Source of the DNA: Hyphomicrobiales bacterium
Lineage (GTDB): Bacteria > Pseudomonadota > Alphaproteobacteria > Rhizobiales > Rhizobiaceae
Direction of reading: 5' to 3'
NCBI GenBank assembly: GCA_900473915.1
Contig: UCNG01000022.1
Span: 1 to 64,000 of the forward strand
Length of the DNA: 64,000 nt
Under the pieces are notes generated by a model, which did no database searches, was not told the DNA's origin, and saw only the letters and a list, made by a program, of their open reading frames with translations. Of this stretch, positions 53,006 to 63,006 are shown piece after piece; position 1 is the first letter of the stretch; each line of letters starts with the position of its first letter. The position numbers were made by a program, and so were the translations under genes.

Positions 53006-54496
53006 TCAGCCGTTGCTGGCGAGGAGAGACAGCGTATGGACGTTGCTCTCGCCTTCCTGATCGAGAAGACGGGTTGGATATTCGCCCGTAAAGTAGTGAT
53101 CGGTAAAGGCCGGTGCTTTCGGATCACGTGGCTTTCCGCCCACAGCCTTGTACAGACCGTCGATGGAAAGGAAGGCCAGAGAATCCGCGCCGATATAGCG
53201 GCACATGGATTCGAGGTCTTCATGCTGGTTTGCCAGCAGCTTATCGGCATGGGGGGTGTCGATACCGTAGAAATCCGGGTGGTAAATCATGGGACTTGCC
53301 ACGCGAATATGTACTTCCTTTGCGCCTGCATCGCGGATCATTTGCACGATCTTGACGGAAGTGGTGCCGCGCACGATGGAATCATCCACCAGCACCACGC
53401 GCTTGCCTTCAATCATGGCGCGGTTGGCCGAATGTTTCAGCTTCACGCCCAGCGCGCGAATTTGCTGCGTCGGCTCGATGAAGGTGCGGCCTACATAATG
53501 GTTGCGGATGATGCCATATTCGAACGGAATGCCGCTGGCCTGCGCGAAGCCGAGAGCGGCAGGTGTGCCCCCATCGGGCACTGGCACAACGACATCGGCC
53601 TCGATACCGGCTTCCTTGGCAAGCTCCATGCCCATGTTCTTGCGCGCAACATAGACGCTGCGACCGCCGACGACCGAGTCAGGGCGGGCGAAATAGACAT
53701 ATTCGAACAGGCAGAGCCGTTCTGGCTGCGGATTTTCAGCCTTGATGGATTCGGTCGTGATGGAGCCGTCTTTCTGGATCTCGCAGATAATCACTTCGCC
53801 GTTTTCGACGTCGCGAATATATTTCGCTCCAATAATGTCGAGGGCGCAGGTTTCCGAGCAGAAGATTGGTTTCCCGTCCAGTTCGCCCATGACGAGGGGA
53901 CGAATGCCGATTGGATCGCGCGCGGCGATCAGCTTGGTGCGGGTCAGCGCCAGCATGGCATAGCCGCCTTCAACCTGCCGGATGGCATCGACGAAACGGT
54001 CGGACGAGGATGAGTGGCGCGAGCGGGCAATCATATGCAGCACGACTTCCGTGTCGGATGTCGCCTGAAAGATCGCGCCGGAAGCGATCAGCTGCTTGCG
54101 GAGCGTGAGGCCGTTGGTGAAGTTGCCGTTGTGAGCGATGGCGATGCCGCCAACTTCCAGTTCCGCGAACAATGGCTGCACATTGCGCAGGATGGTCTCG
54201 CCGGTGGTGGAATAACGCACATGGCCGATGGCGCGGTCGCCCGGCAGACGGTGCAGCGTCGCCGCATCGGTGAAATGGTCGCCGACGAGGCCCATATGAC
54301 GCTCGGAATGAAAACGGCGGTTGTGATAGGAAACGATGCCGGCGGCTTCCTGTCCGCGATGCTGAAGGGCATGCAGGCCCAACGCGGTCAACGCGGCTGC
54401 GTCTTCATGGCCAAGAATGCCAAATACGCCGCACTCTTCATGCAGGGTGTCTTCATCCAGCATAAAGGAGGCATTTTCAGAAGAATGGCTGGTCAT
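53006..54496 (-). CDS. purF: Amidophosphoribosyltransferase
   Basis: PurF moves the amide of glutamine onto PRPP, the committed purine step; PurD, the next enzyme, is encoded at 24.2 kb. The propeptide (SSENASFMLDEDTLHEE) precedes the catalytic Cys in ECGVFGI, where the mature Ntn hydrolase begins. The PRPP-binding VLVDDSIVRGTT is present. ATG at 54496 gives 496 residues; upstream codons to 54526 are leader. cvpA lies upstream on the same strand, the usual neighbour. Confidence 0.96.
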   Translation of the reverse strand: MTSHSSENASFMLDEDTLHEECGVFGILGHEDAAALTALGLHALQHRGQEAAGIVSYHNRRFHSERHMGLVGDHFTDAATLHRLPGDRAIGHVRYSTTGETILRNVQPLFAELEVGGIAIAHNGNFTNGLTLRKQLIASGAIFQATSDTEVVLHMIARSRHSSSSDRFVDAIRQVEGGYAMLALTRTKLIAARDPIGIRPLVMGELDGKPIFCSETCALDIIGAKYIRDVENGEVIICEIQKDGSITTESIKAENPQPERLCLFEYVYFARPDSVVGGRSVYVARKNMGMELAKEAGIEADVVVPVPDGGTPAALGFAQASGIPFEYGIIRNHYVGRTFIEPTQQIRALGVKLKHSANRAMIEGKRVVLVDDSIVRGTTSVKIVQMIRDAGAKEVHIRVASPMIYHPDFYGIDTPHADKLLANQHEDLESMCRYIGADSLAFLSIDGLYKAVGGKPRDPKAPAFTDHYFTGEYPTRLLDQEGESNVHTLSLLASNG

Positions 54497-54718
54497 TGCC
54501 GCAAGGCCTTTCGATTGCAGAGGCAACTAAAGCGCCTCTCTATCACAAGATGGCTTTTTGTTAAAAGCGAAGAGTTCGCCGCTGCGTCGATATAGTCTCA
54601 TGAATATCAGTATCGCACGATGCTCGCGAATAATCTCGCAAATTCCCACCTGAAATATGATCGCGGAACTGAAATGACAATGTTTGAGCGTCAACTTGGC
54701 TATTTTGCTTCCAGAATC

Positions 54719-54744
54719 AGAAAAGCCGCCAGCGTGGCTGACGG
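54719..54744 (-). terminator. Terminator of cvpA
   Basis: CCGCCAGC (54726-54733) pairs with GCTGACGG (54737-54744) with one mismatch (a C opposite A), and CTTTTC follows on the minus strand. It lies 23 bp after the cvpA stop. Confidence 0.6.
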
Positions 54745-54766
54745 TTTCCCGATAATCGAAAATGGC

Positions 54767-55342
54767 TTATTGCTGCGCAGGCGTATCGTCCGGAACCGGT
54801 GCTTCTTCCTGCTCACCGGAAGCGGGAGCATTGTGCTGCGGCTTGAACCTGTCGATCATCTGGTCAGGATTAGCTGGAAGAAGATCAATCAACTGCTGGC
54901 CAAAGGAATCGAGCATCGGCTTGGATTTGGCATTGGTTACCCATGCTGGCTGGTTGGTCGGGACAAGCCAGTTGAAGAACAGCATGGCAACGACAACGAG
55001 AAGCACGCCGCGCACGCCACCGAACAGAAAGCCCAACGTGCGGTCGAGCGCGCCGATACGGCTGTCGATGATGAAATCGGCGATCTTCATCGTAATCAGC
55101 GACACGACAATAAGCACGACGAGGAAAACCGCGCCAGCGGCGGCGATCTTCGCAATGGTTTCGTTGTTGATATAGGGCTGCACGAAAGGTAGAACCGGCT
55201 GGTAGAAGAGATAGGCCGCAGCTGCAGCTGCCGCCCACGATACCAGCGACAGCACTTCGCGGGAGAACCCGCGAACCATCGCCAGAACGGCTGAAACCAG
55301 CGTTATCCCGAGTAGAATTCCATCAAGCATGGTTATCGGCAT
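54767..55342 (-). CDS. cvpA: CvpA family membrane protein
   Basis: A 191-residue membrane protein of the CvpA family (four hydrophobic helices, starting MLDGILLGITLVSAVLAMVRGFSREVLSLV). In E. coli it is linked to colicin V production and shares a locus with purF; here too it precedes purF. The C-terminal tail is acidic and Pro-rich (ASGEQEEAPVPDDTPAQQ). Its function in this group is unknown. Confidence 0.9.
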   Translation of the reverse strand: MPITMLDGILLGITLVSAVLAMVRGFSREVLSLVSWAAAAAAAYLFYQPVLPFVQPYINNETIAKIAAAGAVFLVVLIVVSLITMKIADFIIDSRIGALDRTLGFLFGGVRGVLLVVVAMLFFNWLVPTNQPAWVTNAKSKPMLDSFGQQLIDLLPANPDQMIDRFKPQHNAPASGEQEEAPVPDDTPAQQ

Positions 55343-55455
55343 TCTGGCCTGTCCTCAGTTATTTTGCGCAATCATTTCAGTGCGCAGGGCAGTCAAAGAT
55401 GCTGGAGCTTATCACCGGAAGGTTGACAGATTCTTCCAGTCATAAAACTCCAGAT

Positions 55456-56850
55456 TTATTGCTTCTTTCCGGAGCCTGAAGCCGCAATACGCGCCACAAG
55501 ATCGGGCAGAGCCGAAGTTTCCATCAGACGGAAGCTGCGATCTTTCCAGAGTTCGCCGCTGCCGCCGGGCACTTCTGCCTGCCGGAAGCCGAGTTTCTCC
55601 GCTTCCTTGAGCCTCTGTACCGCATGCGTTACCGCACGAACAGCACCGGAAAGGCTGATTTCGCCGAAATAAACACAATCTGGCGGAAGGGCAATACCGG
55701 CCATGGATGAAACCAGTGCGGCAGCCACAGCTATATCCGCAGCGGGCTCGCTGATGCGATAACCGCCTGCAACATTCAGATAAACATCGTGCTGGCCGAA
55801 ACGAACGCCGCAATGCGATTCGAGAACGGCAAGGATCATGGCAAGTCGCCCGCCATCCCAGCCGACGACCGCGCGACGCGGCGTGCCGAGCGAGGAGGGC
55901 GCGACAAGCGCCTGAATTTCCACCAGCACTGGGCGCGTGCCCTCCATGCCGGCGAAGACGGCGGCGCCGGGAGCCTTGGCATTGCGCTCGCCGAGGAAAA
56001 GTTCAGACGGATTGGACACTTCGCGCAAGCCGCCATCCGACATTTCGAAAACGCCGATTTCGTCGGTCGGGCCGAAGCGGTTCTTCACCGTTCTCAGAAT
56101 GCGGTAGTGGTGACCGCCTTCACCCTCGAAATAAAGAACACCGTCAACCATGTGCTCGACCACGCGGGGACCGGCGATCTGGCCCTCCTTGGTCACGTGG
56201 CCGACCAGCACAACCGCTGCGCCTGTCTGCTTGGCATAGCGGATCAGCGCCTGTGCCGACGAGCGTACCTGCGTGACCGTGCCGGGCGCGGAATCCGCCA
56301 TGTCGGTCCACAGCGTCTGGATGGAATCGATGATGACGAGATCGGGCCGTTTGGCGTCTGAAATGGTGGCGATAATGTCTTCGACATTGGTCTCCGCAGC
56401 AAGCTCCACCGCCGACGAGGCCACGCCCAGACGTTGGGCCCGCAAGCGGATCTGTGCGACCGCTTCTTCACCTGAAACATAGACAATGCGATGACCGCGA
56501 TTGGAAAGGGCAGCGGCAGCCTGTGTCAAAAGCGTGGATTTGCCGATACCGGGATCGCCGCCGATCAGAAGCGCAGAACCGCGCACGAAACCACCGCCGG
56601 TAACGCGGTCAAGCTCGCTGATGCCGGAAATGATGCGCGGCGCGTCCTCTATATCGCCGGAAAGCGACGTGAGGGCGACAGCGCGCCCCTTGCGCTTGGA
56701 CAGCATGGCGCCCGGCCCAGAGCCGATGCCGCTATTCGTGCCTTCCTCAACGAGCGTGTTCCACTCGCCGCAGGAGTCGCACTTGCCCGCCCAGCGCGAA
56801 TGGACCGTGCCGCAATTCTGGCAGATGAACTGAACACGCGCCTTGGCCAT
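55456..56850 (-). CDS. radA: DNA repair protein RadA
   Basis: RadA is a DnaB-like, RecA-related branch-migration protein of homologous recombination. The zinc finger uses Cys10, Cys13, Cys24 and Cys27; the ATPase core has GGDPGIGKSTL and the RadA motif KNRFGPTDEIG; the last 150 residues are a Lon-like P domain. The 464 residues are normal. It follows dnaB by 27 bp; in many rhizobia alr stands between them, but it is missing here. Confidence 0.96.
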   Translation of the reverse strand: MAKARVQFICQNCGTVHSRWAGKCDSCGEWNTLVEEGTNSGIGSGPGAMLSKRKGRAVALTSLSGDIEDAPRIISGISELDRVTGGGFVRGSALLIGGDPGIGKSTLLTQAAAALSNRGHRIVYVSGEEAVAQIRLRAQRLGVASSAVELAAETNVEDIIATISDAKRPDLVIIDSIQTLWTDMADSAPGTVTQVRSSAQALIRYAKQTGAAVVLVGHVTKEGQIAGPRVVEHMVDGVLYFEGEGGHHYRILRTVKNRFGPTDEIGVFEMSDGGLREVSNPSELFLGERNAKAPGAAVFAGMEGTRPVLVEIQALVAPSSLGTPRRAVVGWDGGRLAMILAVLESHCGVRFGQHDVYLNVAGGYRISEPAADIAVAAALVSSMAGIALPPDCVYFGEISLSGAVRAVTHAVQRLKEAEKLGFRQAEVPGGSGELWKDRSFRLMETSALPDLVARIAASGSGKKQ

Positions 56851-56877
56851 CAGACGCGCTCCATCGCAAATGTGAGT

Positions 56878-58383
56878 TTATTCATATTGTTCCGGAAGAT
56901 AGGAACCCTCGGCCAAATCTGCAAATCGCGTGAATTCAGACTGGAAGGCGAGTTTGACGGTGCCGGTAGGCCCGTGACGCTGCTTGGCGATAATGACGTC
57001 AGCAGTGCCGCGCACTTTTTCAAAATGCTGCTTCCATTCTTCATATTTCGGATCGAATTCGTCGCGCGGCTCAAGGTTCTTGACGTAATATTCCTCGCGG
57101 AACACGAACAGCACCACGTCGGCGTCCTGTTCGATGGAGCCCGATTCACGAAGGTCGGAAAGCTGCGGGCGCTTGTCGTCGCGGCTTTCCACCTGACGAG
57201 AGAGCTGTGAAAGGGCAATGATCGGAACGTTCAGTTCCTTGCCGAGCGCCTTGAGACCGGTTGTGATTTCCGTGATTTCCTGCACGCGGTTTTGTGCCGA
57301 AGCTTTCGACGAGCCGGTCATCAGCTGCACATAGTCGATCACCAGAACGTCGAGGCCGCGCTGGCGCTTGAGGCGGCGCGCGCGTGCTGCAAGCTGGGCA
57401 ATCGAGATACCACCGGTCTGGTCGATATAGAGCGGGATTTTCTGCATCACCTGCGAGCAGGCGACGAGCTTTTCAAAGTCGGTCTCGGTGATGTCGCCGC
57501 GGCGGATTTTCGAAGACGAAACTTCCGTCTGCTCGGAAATGATACGGGTGGCGAGCTGTTCCGCCGACATTTCGAGCGAGAAGAAGCCGACGACGCCGCC
57601 ATTCACGGCCTTCATCGACCCATCGGCCTGCTGTTCGCCTTCATAGGCATTGGCAATGTTGAAGGCGATATTGGTGGCAAGCGAGGTTTTGCCCATGCCC
57701 GGACGACCGGCAAGAATGATCAAGTCGGAGGGCTGCAAACCGCCCATCTTGCCATCGAGCGTGTGGATGCCGGTCGAAATGCCGGAAAGATGACCATCGC
57801 GCATGAAAGCGGCGTTGGCCATGTCCACGGCGGTTGTCACCGCGTCCTTGAAGGGCAGGAAACCGCCGTCATACCGGCCCGTTTCGGCCAGTTCGAACAG
57901 GCGGCGTTCGGCGTCCTCGATCTGTTCCTGCGGCGCCATGTCGACAGGCGCATCATAGGCAACATTCACCATGTCTTCGCCGATGCCGATCAGCGCACGC
58001 CGGGTCGCCAGATCGTAAATGGCGCGGCCGTAATCTTCGGCGTTGATGATGGTGACGGCTTCAGTTGCGAGACGGGTCACATATTGGAAGATCGTGAGAT
58101 CGCCCACCTTGCCTTCAGTGGGCAGGAAGGTCTTCATCGTCACTGGATTGGCCATCTTGCCGACGCGGATAAGATCGGTCGTGATCTCATAGATGCGGCG
58201 GTGCAGCGGCTCGAAGAAATGGGTGGGCTTGAGGAAGTCCGATACCCGGTAAAACGCATCGTTATTGATCAGAATGGCGCCGAGCAGCGCCTGTTCCGCT
58301 TCAATATTGTGGGGTGCTTCACGATAGAGCGCGTCTTTCTGCTCCCGCGCGTCGTCGAGTTTACGTACCGCCGCTTCCGCCAT
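56878..58383 (-). CDS. dnaB: Replicative DNA helicase DnaB
   Basis: DnaB is the hexameric helicase at the replication fork. The 501 residues hold the N-terminal helical domain (YREAPHNIEAEQALLGAILINND) and the RecA-like motor with GRPGMGKTSLATNIA and the conserved RDDKRPQLSDLRESGSIEQDADVV region. No intein is seen. It lies in the same direction as radA with a 27-bp gap and is likely co-transcribed. Confidence 0.97.
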   Translation of the reverse strand: MAEAAVRKLDDAREQKDALYREAPHNIEAEQALLGAILINNDAFYRVSDFLKPTHFFEPLHRRIYEITTDLIRVGKMANPVTMKTFLPTEGKVGDLTIFQYVTRLATEAVTIINAEDYGRAIYDLATRRALIGIGEDMVNVAYDAPVDMAPQEQIEDAERRLFELAETGRYDGGFLPFKDAVTTAVDMANAAFMRDGHLSGISTGIHTLDGKMGGLQPSDLIILAGRPGMGKTSLATNIAFNIANAYEGEQQADGSMKAVNGGVVGFFSLEMSAEQLATRIISEQTEVSSSKIRRGDITETDFEKLVACSQVMQKIPLYIDQTGGISIAQLAARARRLKRQRGLDVLVIDYVQLMTGSSKASAQNRVQEITEITTGLKALGKELNVPIIALSQLSRQVESRDDKRPQLSDLRESGSIEQDADVVLFVFREEYYVKNLEPRDEFDPKYEEWKQHFEKVRGTADVIIAKQRHGPTGTVKLAFQSEFTRFADLAEGSYLPEQYE

Positions 58384-58563
58384 GATTCCAATTCCTGTCC
58401 CTGATGCAACCAGCTAACCCTCAAGCGATGCCAAACGCAACGACGCTTCGGGTGATTCCTGCCGGAAGAGACAAGCTATACCATGATTCACACTGATCCA
58501 CAGTTGGGATCGTCGTTTGGTCAGCCCGCTATTGACGCGGACTGACATATCGAATCGGCGGAA

Positions 58564-59859
58564 TTAAATTGAAGCGTTCATGCTTTTCTTGACTGCCCGC
58601 ACCTCGCTATTGGCCCCTTTCGGTGCGCTGTCGAGGCGTTTGAGGCGCTTCTCCTCGGCCTCGATATAGTTGCGGGTCAGCGGAACGGATTCCTGCTTGT
58701 GCGCGATCTGGATGTGGAACACCATCATGTTCTGCCAGCGGAATGCGCTTTCCGATGCAGCAAGATAAAATTCCCACATGCGGCAGAAGCGCTCGTCATA
58801 AAGTGCCTTTGCCTTGTCGCGATTGGCCATGAATGCCTCTCGCCACGCTTTCAGCGTTTCCGCGTAGTGCAGCCGCAGGATTTCTATGTCGGTGACATAA
58901 AGTCCGGCCTTCTCGATATGCGGCAGAACCTCTGAAAGTGCCGGGATATAACCGCCGGGGAAGATATATTTGCGGATGAATGGATTGGTCGCTCCCGGCC
59001 CATCGGCACGTCCGATGGCGTGCAGCAGAAAAACACCATCCGGCTTCATCAGCCGCGCTACATGCTGAAAGTATTCGGCAAAATGCCCAACACCGACATG
59101 CTCGAACATGCCGACAGAAACAAGCCTGTCAAACTTGTCGTCGATATTGCGATAATCGGTCAGCTCGAATTTCGCCCTATCGGCCAGTCCCTCATCCTTC
59201 GCGCGCTGGTTGGCAATAGCGTGCTGCTCTTCGGATAAGGTTACGCCCGTCACATTGGCCTTGAGATGGCGGGCGAGATAAAGCCCCATGCCGCCCCAGC
59301 CGCAGCCGATATCGAGCACCTTGTCCCCTTCCTTCACCAGCATCTTGGCGGCGATGTGGCGTTTCTTGGCGAGCTGCGCCTCGGCCAGCGTGGCGTTTGG
59401 CGGATCGAAATAGGCGCAGGAATATTGCTTGTCGGGATCGAGAAACAGGTCGTAGAGCTCGCCGGACAGGTCATAATGACTTTTGATATTGCTCGATGAA
59501 CGTGAAATCGTGTTCATCTGCTGGAAACGGCGGAAGAGCACGCGCAGTTTTCCCGCAGCTTTCATCCATGGCTCGGTTGCCGCCGTCGGTCCGGTATTTT
59601 CAAACACCACCTGAAGCAGCGTATAGATATCGCCTTCCAGAAAGTCGATCTCGCCATCCATGAAACATTCGGCGAGCTTCAGTTCCGGGTCGAGCGCAAC
59701 AGCGCGCTCGGCATGCTTGGTCTTGAACTGTACATGAACCGGCGCGCCGGTCTTGTCGCCATACTGAAATCGCGACCCTTCGGAATCGGTGACAGTCAGA
59801 TCACCGGTTTTAATCATATGCGAAAGAACAGTACGCAACATTCCATACATCGGCCCCAT
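58564..59859 (-). CDS. Cyclopropane-fatty-acyl-phospholipid synthase
   Basis: This SAM-dependent enzyme makes cyclopropane fatty acids in membrane phospholipids, typical of stationary-phase and acid stress. The 431 residues include the SAM site VLDIGCGWGGMGLYLARHL and the family parts SCAYFDPPNATLAEAQLAKKRHIA and HVGVGHFAEYF. The first ATG (59859) has a ribosome motif directly adjacent; ATG at 59850 is an alternative. It lies between rplI and dnaB but separated by gaps of 180-320 bp, so it is a separate unit. Confidence 0.92.
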   Translation of the reverse strand: MGPMYGMLRTVLSHMIKTGDLTVTDSEGSRFQYGDKTGAPVHVQFKTKHAERAVALDPELKLAECFMDGEIDFLEGDIYTLLQVVFENTGPTAATEPWMKAAGKLRVLFRRFQQMNTISRSSSNIKSHYDLSGELYDLFLDPDKQYSCAYFDPPNATLAEAQLAKKRHIAAKMLVKEGDKVLDIGCGWGGMGLYLARHLKANVTGVTLSEEQHAIANQRAKDEGLADRAKFELTDYRNIDDKFDRLVSVGMFEHVGVGHFAEYFQHVARLMKPDGVFLLHAIGRADGPGATNPFIRKYIFPGGYIPALSEVLPHIEKAGLYVTDIEILRLHYAETLKAWREAFMANRDKAKALYDERFCRMWEFYLAASESAFRWQNMMVFHIQIAHKQESVPLTRNYIEAEEKRLKRLDSAPKGANSEVRAVKKSMNASI

Positions 59860-60177
59860 CTCCTCTCCAGGATTGAAGCGAGTGCACGTCCATGCGTTTG
59901 CATGGCAGGCGGCGGTGCATGGTATCAGAGCCGCTCTGTCATCAGATTTCAGGCAATATCCCAGTCGGTCAATCGGCCTTGGGAGTCGTGCCCAAGCAAC
60001 GCAGACGTTTCCGTCGGCACCCTCTGCAATCCAACACTAATGAACAGAATAGGGAGTTTTACCGATCTGAAAAGAGAAAATGCCCGGCGACGACCGCCGG
60101 GCATGATCATATAAAGTTTACCACGATGGGAATGCGAGCCATCGGGCAGGCAATTCCCACGGATAATAGGTGGCTAA
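59860..60177 (-). other. Intergenic region between cfa-type gene and rplI
   Basis: This 318-bp stretch contains the rplI terminator at 60069-60104 and the presumed promoter region of the cyclopropane synthase gene. No coding sequence or RNA is supported. Confidence 0.5.
60069..60104 (-). terminator. Intrinsic terminator of the rpsF-rplI operon
   Basis: ATGCCCGGCG (60080-60089) pairs with CGCCGGGCAT (60095-60104), followed on the minus strand by TTTTCTCTTTT. It ends the ribosomal-protein transcript. Confidence 0.85.
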
Positions 60178-60747
60178 TTAAGCCTGATCTTCAGCTTCGT
60201 CTTCGTCGTCGAAAACTTCTTCCGACAGAGGCTGTTCTTCGATGCCGTAGATGGCTTCGATCGAGGTCAGGTCTTCACCCTTTGCCTGACGTTCGGCTTC
60301 TTCGGTCGAACGGGCGATGTTGACCGTAACCTGAACCTGAACTTCCGGGTGCAGCGAAATCGAGACTTCGTGCAGGCCGATCGTCTTGATCGGGTGGTTC
60401 AGTTCAACCTGGTTGCGGTGCAGGGTGAAGCCATTGGCGGTGATGATCTCGGCAATGTCACGGGTCGAAACGGAACCGTAGAGCTGGCCGGTTTCACCAG
60501 CCGAACGCACGACGATGAAGCTTTCGCCATTGAGCTTTTCAGCAACGGCGCTGGCTTCGTTCTTGCGTTCCAGGTTCTGGGCTTCGAGCTGAGCGCGCTG
60601 GCCTTCGAACTTCTTCTTATTGGCTTCGTTGGCACGAAGAGCCTTGCCCTGCGGCAGCAGGAAGTTGCGGGCATAGCCGTCCTTGACCTTGACGGTTTCG
60701 CCCATCTGGCCGAGGCGGCCAATGCGTTCCAGAAGAATGACTTCCAT
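60178..60747 (-). CDS. rplI: 50S ribosomal protein L9
   Basis: L9 binds 23S rRNA and affects frame maintenance. The 189 residues start [37 protein letters not shown], followed by the long helix and a C-terminal domain; there is an acidic extension [14 protein letters not shown] typical of alphaproteobacteria. ATG at 60747 is preferred over upstream open codons. It is the last gene of the rpsF-rpsR-DUF2232-rplI operon. Confidence 0.97.
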   Translation of the reverse strand: MEVILLERIGRLGQMGETVKVKDGYARNFLLPQGKALRANEANKKKFEGQRAQLEAQNLERKNEASAVAEKLNGESFIVVRSAGETGQLYGSVSTRDIAEIITANGFTLHRNQVELNHPIKTIGLHEVSISLHPEVQVQVTVNIARSTEEAERQAKGEDLTSIEAIYGIEEQPLSEEVFDDEDEAEDQA

Positions 60748-60776
60748 TGGAGTTTCCTTTCGAGTTTCTATCGGGT

Positions 60777-61751
60777 TTACTGACTGTCGGTGCCAGGCAT
60801 TTTCGAAACCGGCGCGCCGCGCGAAGTGTCGAAAAGTCCAAGAACCATGAAGACGAAAAGCAGGAATGCGAAAAGTATGATCGCAAAGTAGGCAAGCCAC
60901 AGCGCCACCGGACGCCAAATCTTGCCGCGTGTGCGAAAATGCATGATGGCAAGACCTGATATCATGAAGCCTGCGCTAAGAGCACCAGCGACGACAGTTG
61001 CAATCAATCCGGCGCCGCCGGGAAGAAATGCGACCGCAAGAGCGACCGCGAAGACAAGCAAAGCCGGGCGCGGCATACGCAGCGTCGCAGGCCAGTCGTC
61101 ACGCGGACGGCGCTGCCGACCCGACATGGAAATCAGGCGCTGCGCCAGATAAAGATTGCCGACGAGAATCGCGAGGCACGTTGCCGGCTGAATTGCAGGC
61201 AAGGCGACCATCAGCAGCGCGGTCACATTGTCCCGAATGTCCTCGCTGGCCGTGAACTGGGGATCGGCTTCGGCAACCCGGTCAATGAGCGTGCTTGCAA
61301 GTTCGCGCGCCATGTCCGGGCCGAAGCCGAGAATTGCGCCGATAACGACGAAGCTGAGCGCCACCATAAGGGCAAGCCGGAACACAATGTCCGACAGCGG
61401 ATACCAGACGAGAATATCCTTTGGTCCGCCGACTTCTTCCGCTGGCCGCGCGAGGCCGGACAGATAAGCGCCGATTGCTGCTGGAATGAAGCTCGTCAAT
61501 GCCATCAAGAGGGCTGCGAGCGGGACGGCGACAACGCCGACCGCAACCGTGGCGGTGGCAGCGGCAACAATACCGGCGCTCGACCCCCAGCCAAGGGCAA
61601 CGACGAAGATGGGAAGCGGTGTCAGGAAATAGAGAACCATGGCCATGGCAGCGGCCATCGCGCCACCTTGAACGATGACGCCGGACGACATCAAGGCCGA
61701 GGCAAGCCCCGCCAATATGCCGATACCGATAATGGTTCCATTGAATTTCAT
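60777..61751 (-). CDS. DUF2232 membrane protein
   Basis: A 324-residue membrane protein with about eight helices, beginning with [22 protein letters not shown] and ending with [30 protein letters not shown]. It matches the DUF2232 family, encoded between rpsR and rplI throughout the order. The function is unknown; the constant link with ribosomal genes is conserved. Confidence 0.88.
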   Translation of the reverse strand: MKFNGTIIGIGILAGLASALMSSGVIVQGGAMAAAMAMVLYFLTPLPIFVVALGWGSSAGIVAAATATVAVGVVAVPLAALLMALTSFIPAAIGAYLSGLARPAEEVGGPKDILVWYPLSDIVFRLALMVALSFVVIGAILGFGPDMARELASTLIDRVAEADPQFTASEDIRDNVTALLMVALPAIQPATCLAILVGNLYLAQRLISMSGRQRRPRDDWPATLRMPRPALLVFAVALAVAFLPGGAGLIATVVAGALSAGFMISGLAIMHFRTRGKIWRPVALWLAYFAIILFAFLLFVFMVLGLFDTSRGAPVSKMPGTDSQ

Positions 61752-61859
61752 CAGTTTCGCTGTCCTGCTCCGGTCTGGCCGGTCCTGCAGTTAGAGACGG
61801 TCGACAAGTGTCGTCTCAACTTGGGTTTTTGGTACGTCCGCCACGCCCATCGCAACGGA

Positions 61860-61888
61860 GAAAACGGGAGGAGGCGAACCACCTCCCG
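61860..61888 (-). terminator. Hairpin between rpsR and DUF2232
   Basis: CGGGAGG (61865-61871) pairs with CCTCCCG (61882-61888); TTTTCTCC follows on the minus strand. It probably lowers transcription from the ribosomal genes into DUF2232 and rplI. Confidence 0.6.
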
Positions 61889-61898
61889 AATTTAGTTC

Positions 61899-62147
61899 TT
61901 ACTTCACAACGTAAGGCAGCAGGCCGAGGAAACGAGCGCGCTTGATCGCCTTGGCGAGTTCACGCTGCTTCTTCTGGCTGACAGCCGTAATACGGGAAGG
62001 AACGATCTTGCCGCGTTCGGAAATGTAACGCTGCAGAAGCTTGATGTCCTTATAGTCGATCTTCGGTGCGTTTGCGCCGGAGAACGGGCACGTCTTGCGA
62101 CGGCGATGGAAAGGACGACGGGTCGGGATCTGATTGATATCAACCAT
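61899..62147 (-). CDS. rpsR: 30S ribosomal protein S18
   Basis: The 82 residues ([25 protein letters not shown], then [40 protein letters not shown]) are S18, which pairs with S6 on the small subunit. It follows rpsF by two bases. Confidence 0.98.
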   Translation of the reverse strand: MVDINQIPTRRPFHRRRKTCPFSGANAPKIDYKDIKLLQRYISERGKIVPSRITAVSQKKQRELAKAIKRARFLGLLPYVVK

Positions 62148-62149
62148 GA

Positions 62150-62605
62150 TTATGCTCCTTCACCAGCTTCGTTGTCACGCGGGCGGCGTGGGCCGCGATC
62201 ACCGCGGTCGCCTCTGTCACCGCGGTCGAAACCGCCTTCACGGCGGCGCGGACGATCATCACCATCGCGTTCGCGACGGTCGTCACGGCGGGTGAGCATG
62301 GCCGACTGGCCTTCTTCGTGTTCTTCAACGCGAACGGTGAGGAAACGAAGAACGTCTTCGTTGATGCGCATCTGGCGTTCCATTTCGGCAACGGCTGCAG
62401 CCGGAGCGTCAATGTTTACGAGCGTGTAATACGCCTTGCGATTCTTCTTGATGCGGTAGGTGAGGGGACGCAGACCCCAGCTTTCGACCTTACCGACCTT
62501 GCCGCCATTAGCTTCGAGGACACCCTTGAACTGTTCGACGAGAGCGTCGACCTGCTGCTGGGAAATGTCCTGGCGGGCAAGAAGCACATGTTCATAAAGA
62601 GCCAT
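62150..62605 (-). CDS. rpsF: 30S ribosomal protein S6
   Basis: S6 binds S18 and 16S rRNA. The first 100 residues ([50 protein letters not shown]) are typical. The C-terminal 45 residues are a charged Arg/Asp/Gly-rich tail with [12 protein letters not shown] repeats, longer than in E. coli, common in this order. It heads the operon with rpsR. Confidence 0.97.
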   Translation of the reverse strand: MALYEHVLLARQDISQQQVDALVEQFKGVLEANGGKVGKVESWGLRPLTYRIKKNRKAYYTLVNIDAPAAAVAEMERQMRINEDVLRFLTVRVEEHEEGQSAMLTRRDDRRERDGDDRPRRREGGFDRGDRGDRGDRGPRRPRDNEAGEGA

Positions 62606-62661
62606 TGGCTTTGCCTTTCTTCTGTTACAACATGCTGACCCCAGCGGCTAAGCCTCTGCGA

Positions 62662-62689
62662 CTTCTCTTGATCCGGTAAACCGGAGAAG
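62662..62689 (-). ncRNA. rpsF leader: Possible S6:S18-responsive leader hairpin of rpsF
   Basis: On the minus strand the leader can fold as CTTCTC-CGG-TTTA-CCG, then an unpaired GATCAA, then GAGAAG, 57-84 bases before the rpsF start. Bacterial rpsF leaders often carry a hairpin bound by S6:S18 for feedback, with a CCG in or near the bulge. The match is by position and rough shape only. Confidence 0.3.
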
Positions 62690-62946
62690 AAAGGACGCGC
62701 AAACTTGAGACGGTCGAGAGCGGAGACACGGGAGGCAGAAGCGCTTATGACTTCCACGGACAAAAGTGCAATTACTTGCACCGTTTGACCGGCCCTCCGT
62801 TCAGCCCCCAGCTGGTGCCGAGCAATGAACGGGCGGCTATTACGTGTTTTTCCCCGGCTTTGCAAGGCGCAAACGGCACAAAAACCGGGAAATACTTGAC
62901 TTTGCTGCCCGCGCTGGGGCACATCGCGCCAAATTGCGCAATTGGA

Positions 62947-62989
62947 GCGCATCCTGAAAAGTGTGAAACGGTTTTCGGATAAGATGCGC
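62947..62989. repeat. Full copy of dispersed repeat A
   Basis: GCGCATC (62947-62953) and GATGCGC (62983-62989) flank a core with GAAAAGTGTGAAACGGTTTTCGG, so the unit is a palindrome. Related copies are at 21166-21209 (complete), 8815-8838 (left half) and 43720-43736 (part, inverted). Confidence 0.75.
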
Positions 62990-63006
62990 GTTATAATAAA
63001 AATTAG

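Noticed and set aside
62180-62290. Short tandem repeats resembling a CRISPR or minisatellite
   Set aside because: They encode the Arg/Asp/Gly-rich C-terminal tail of ribosomal protein S6 in frame; spacing is codon-based, with no spacers.
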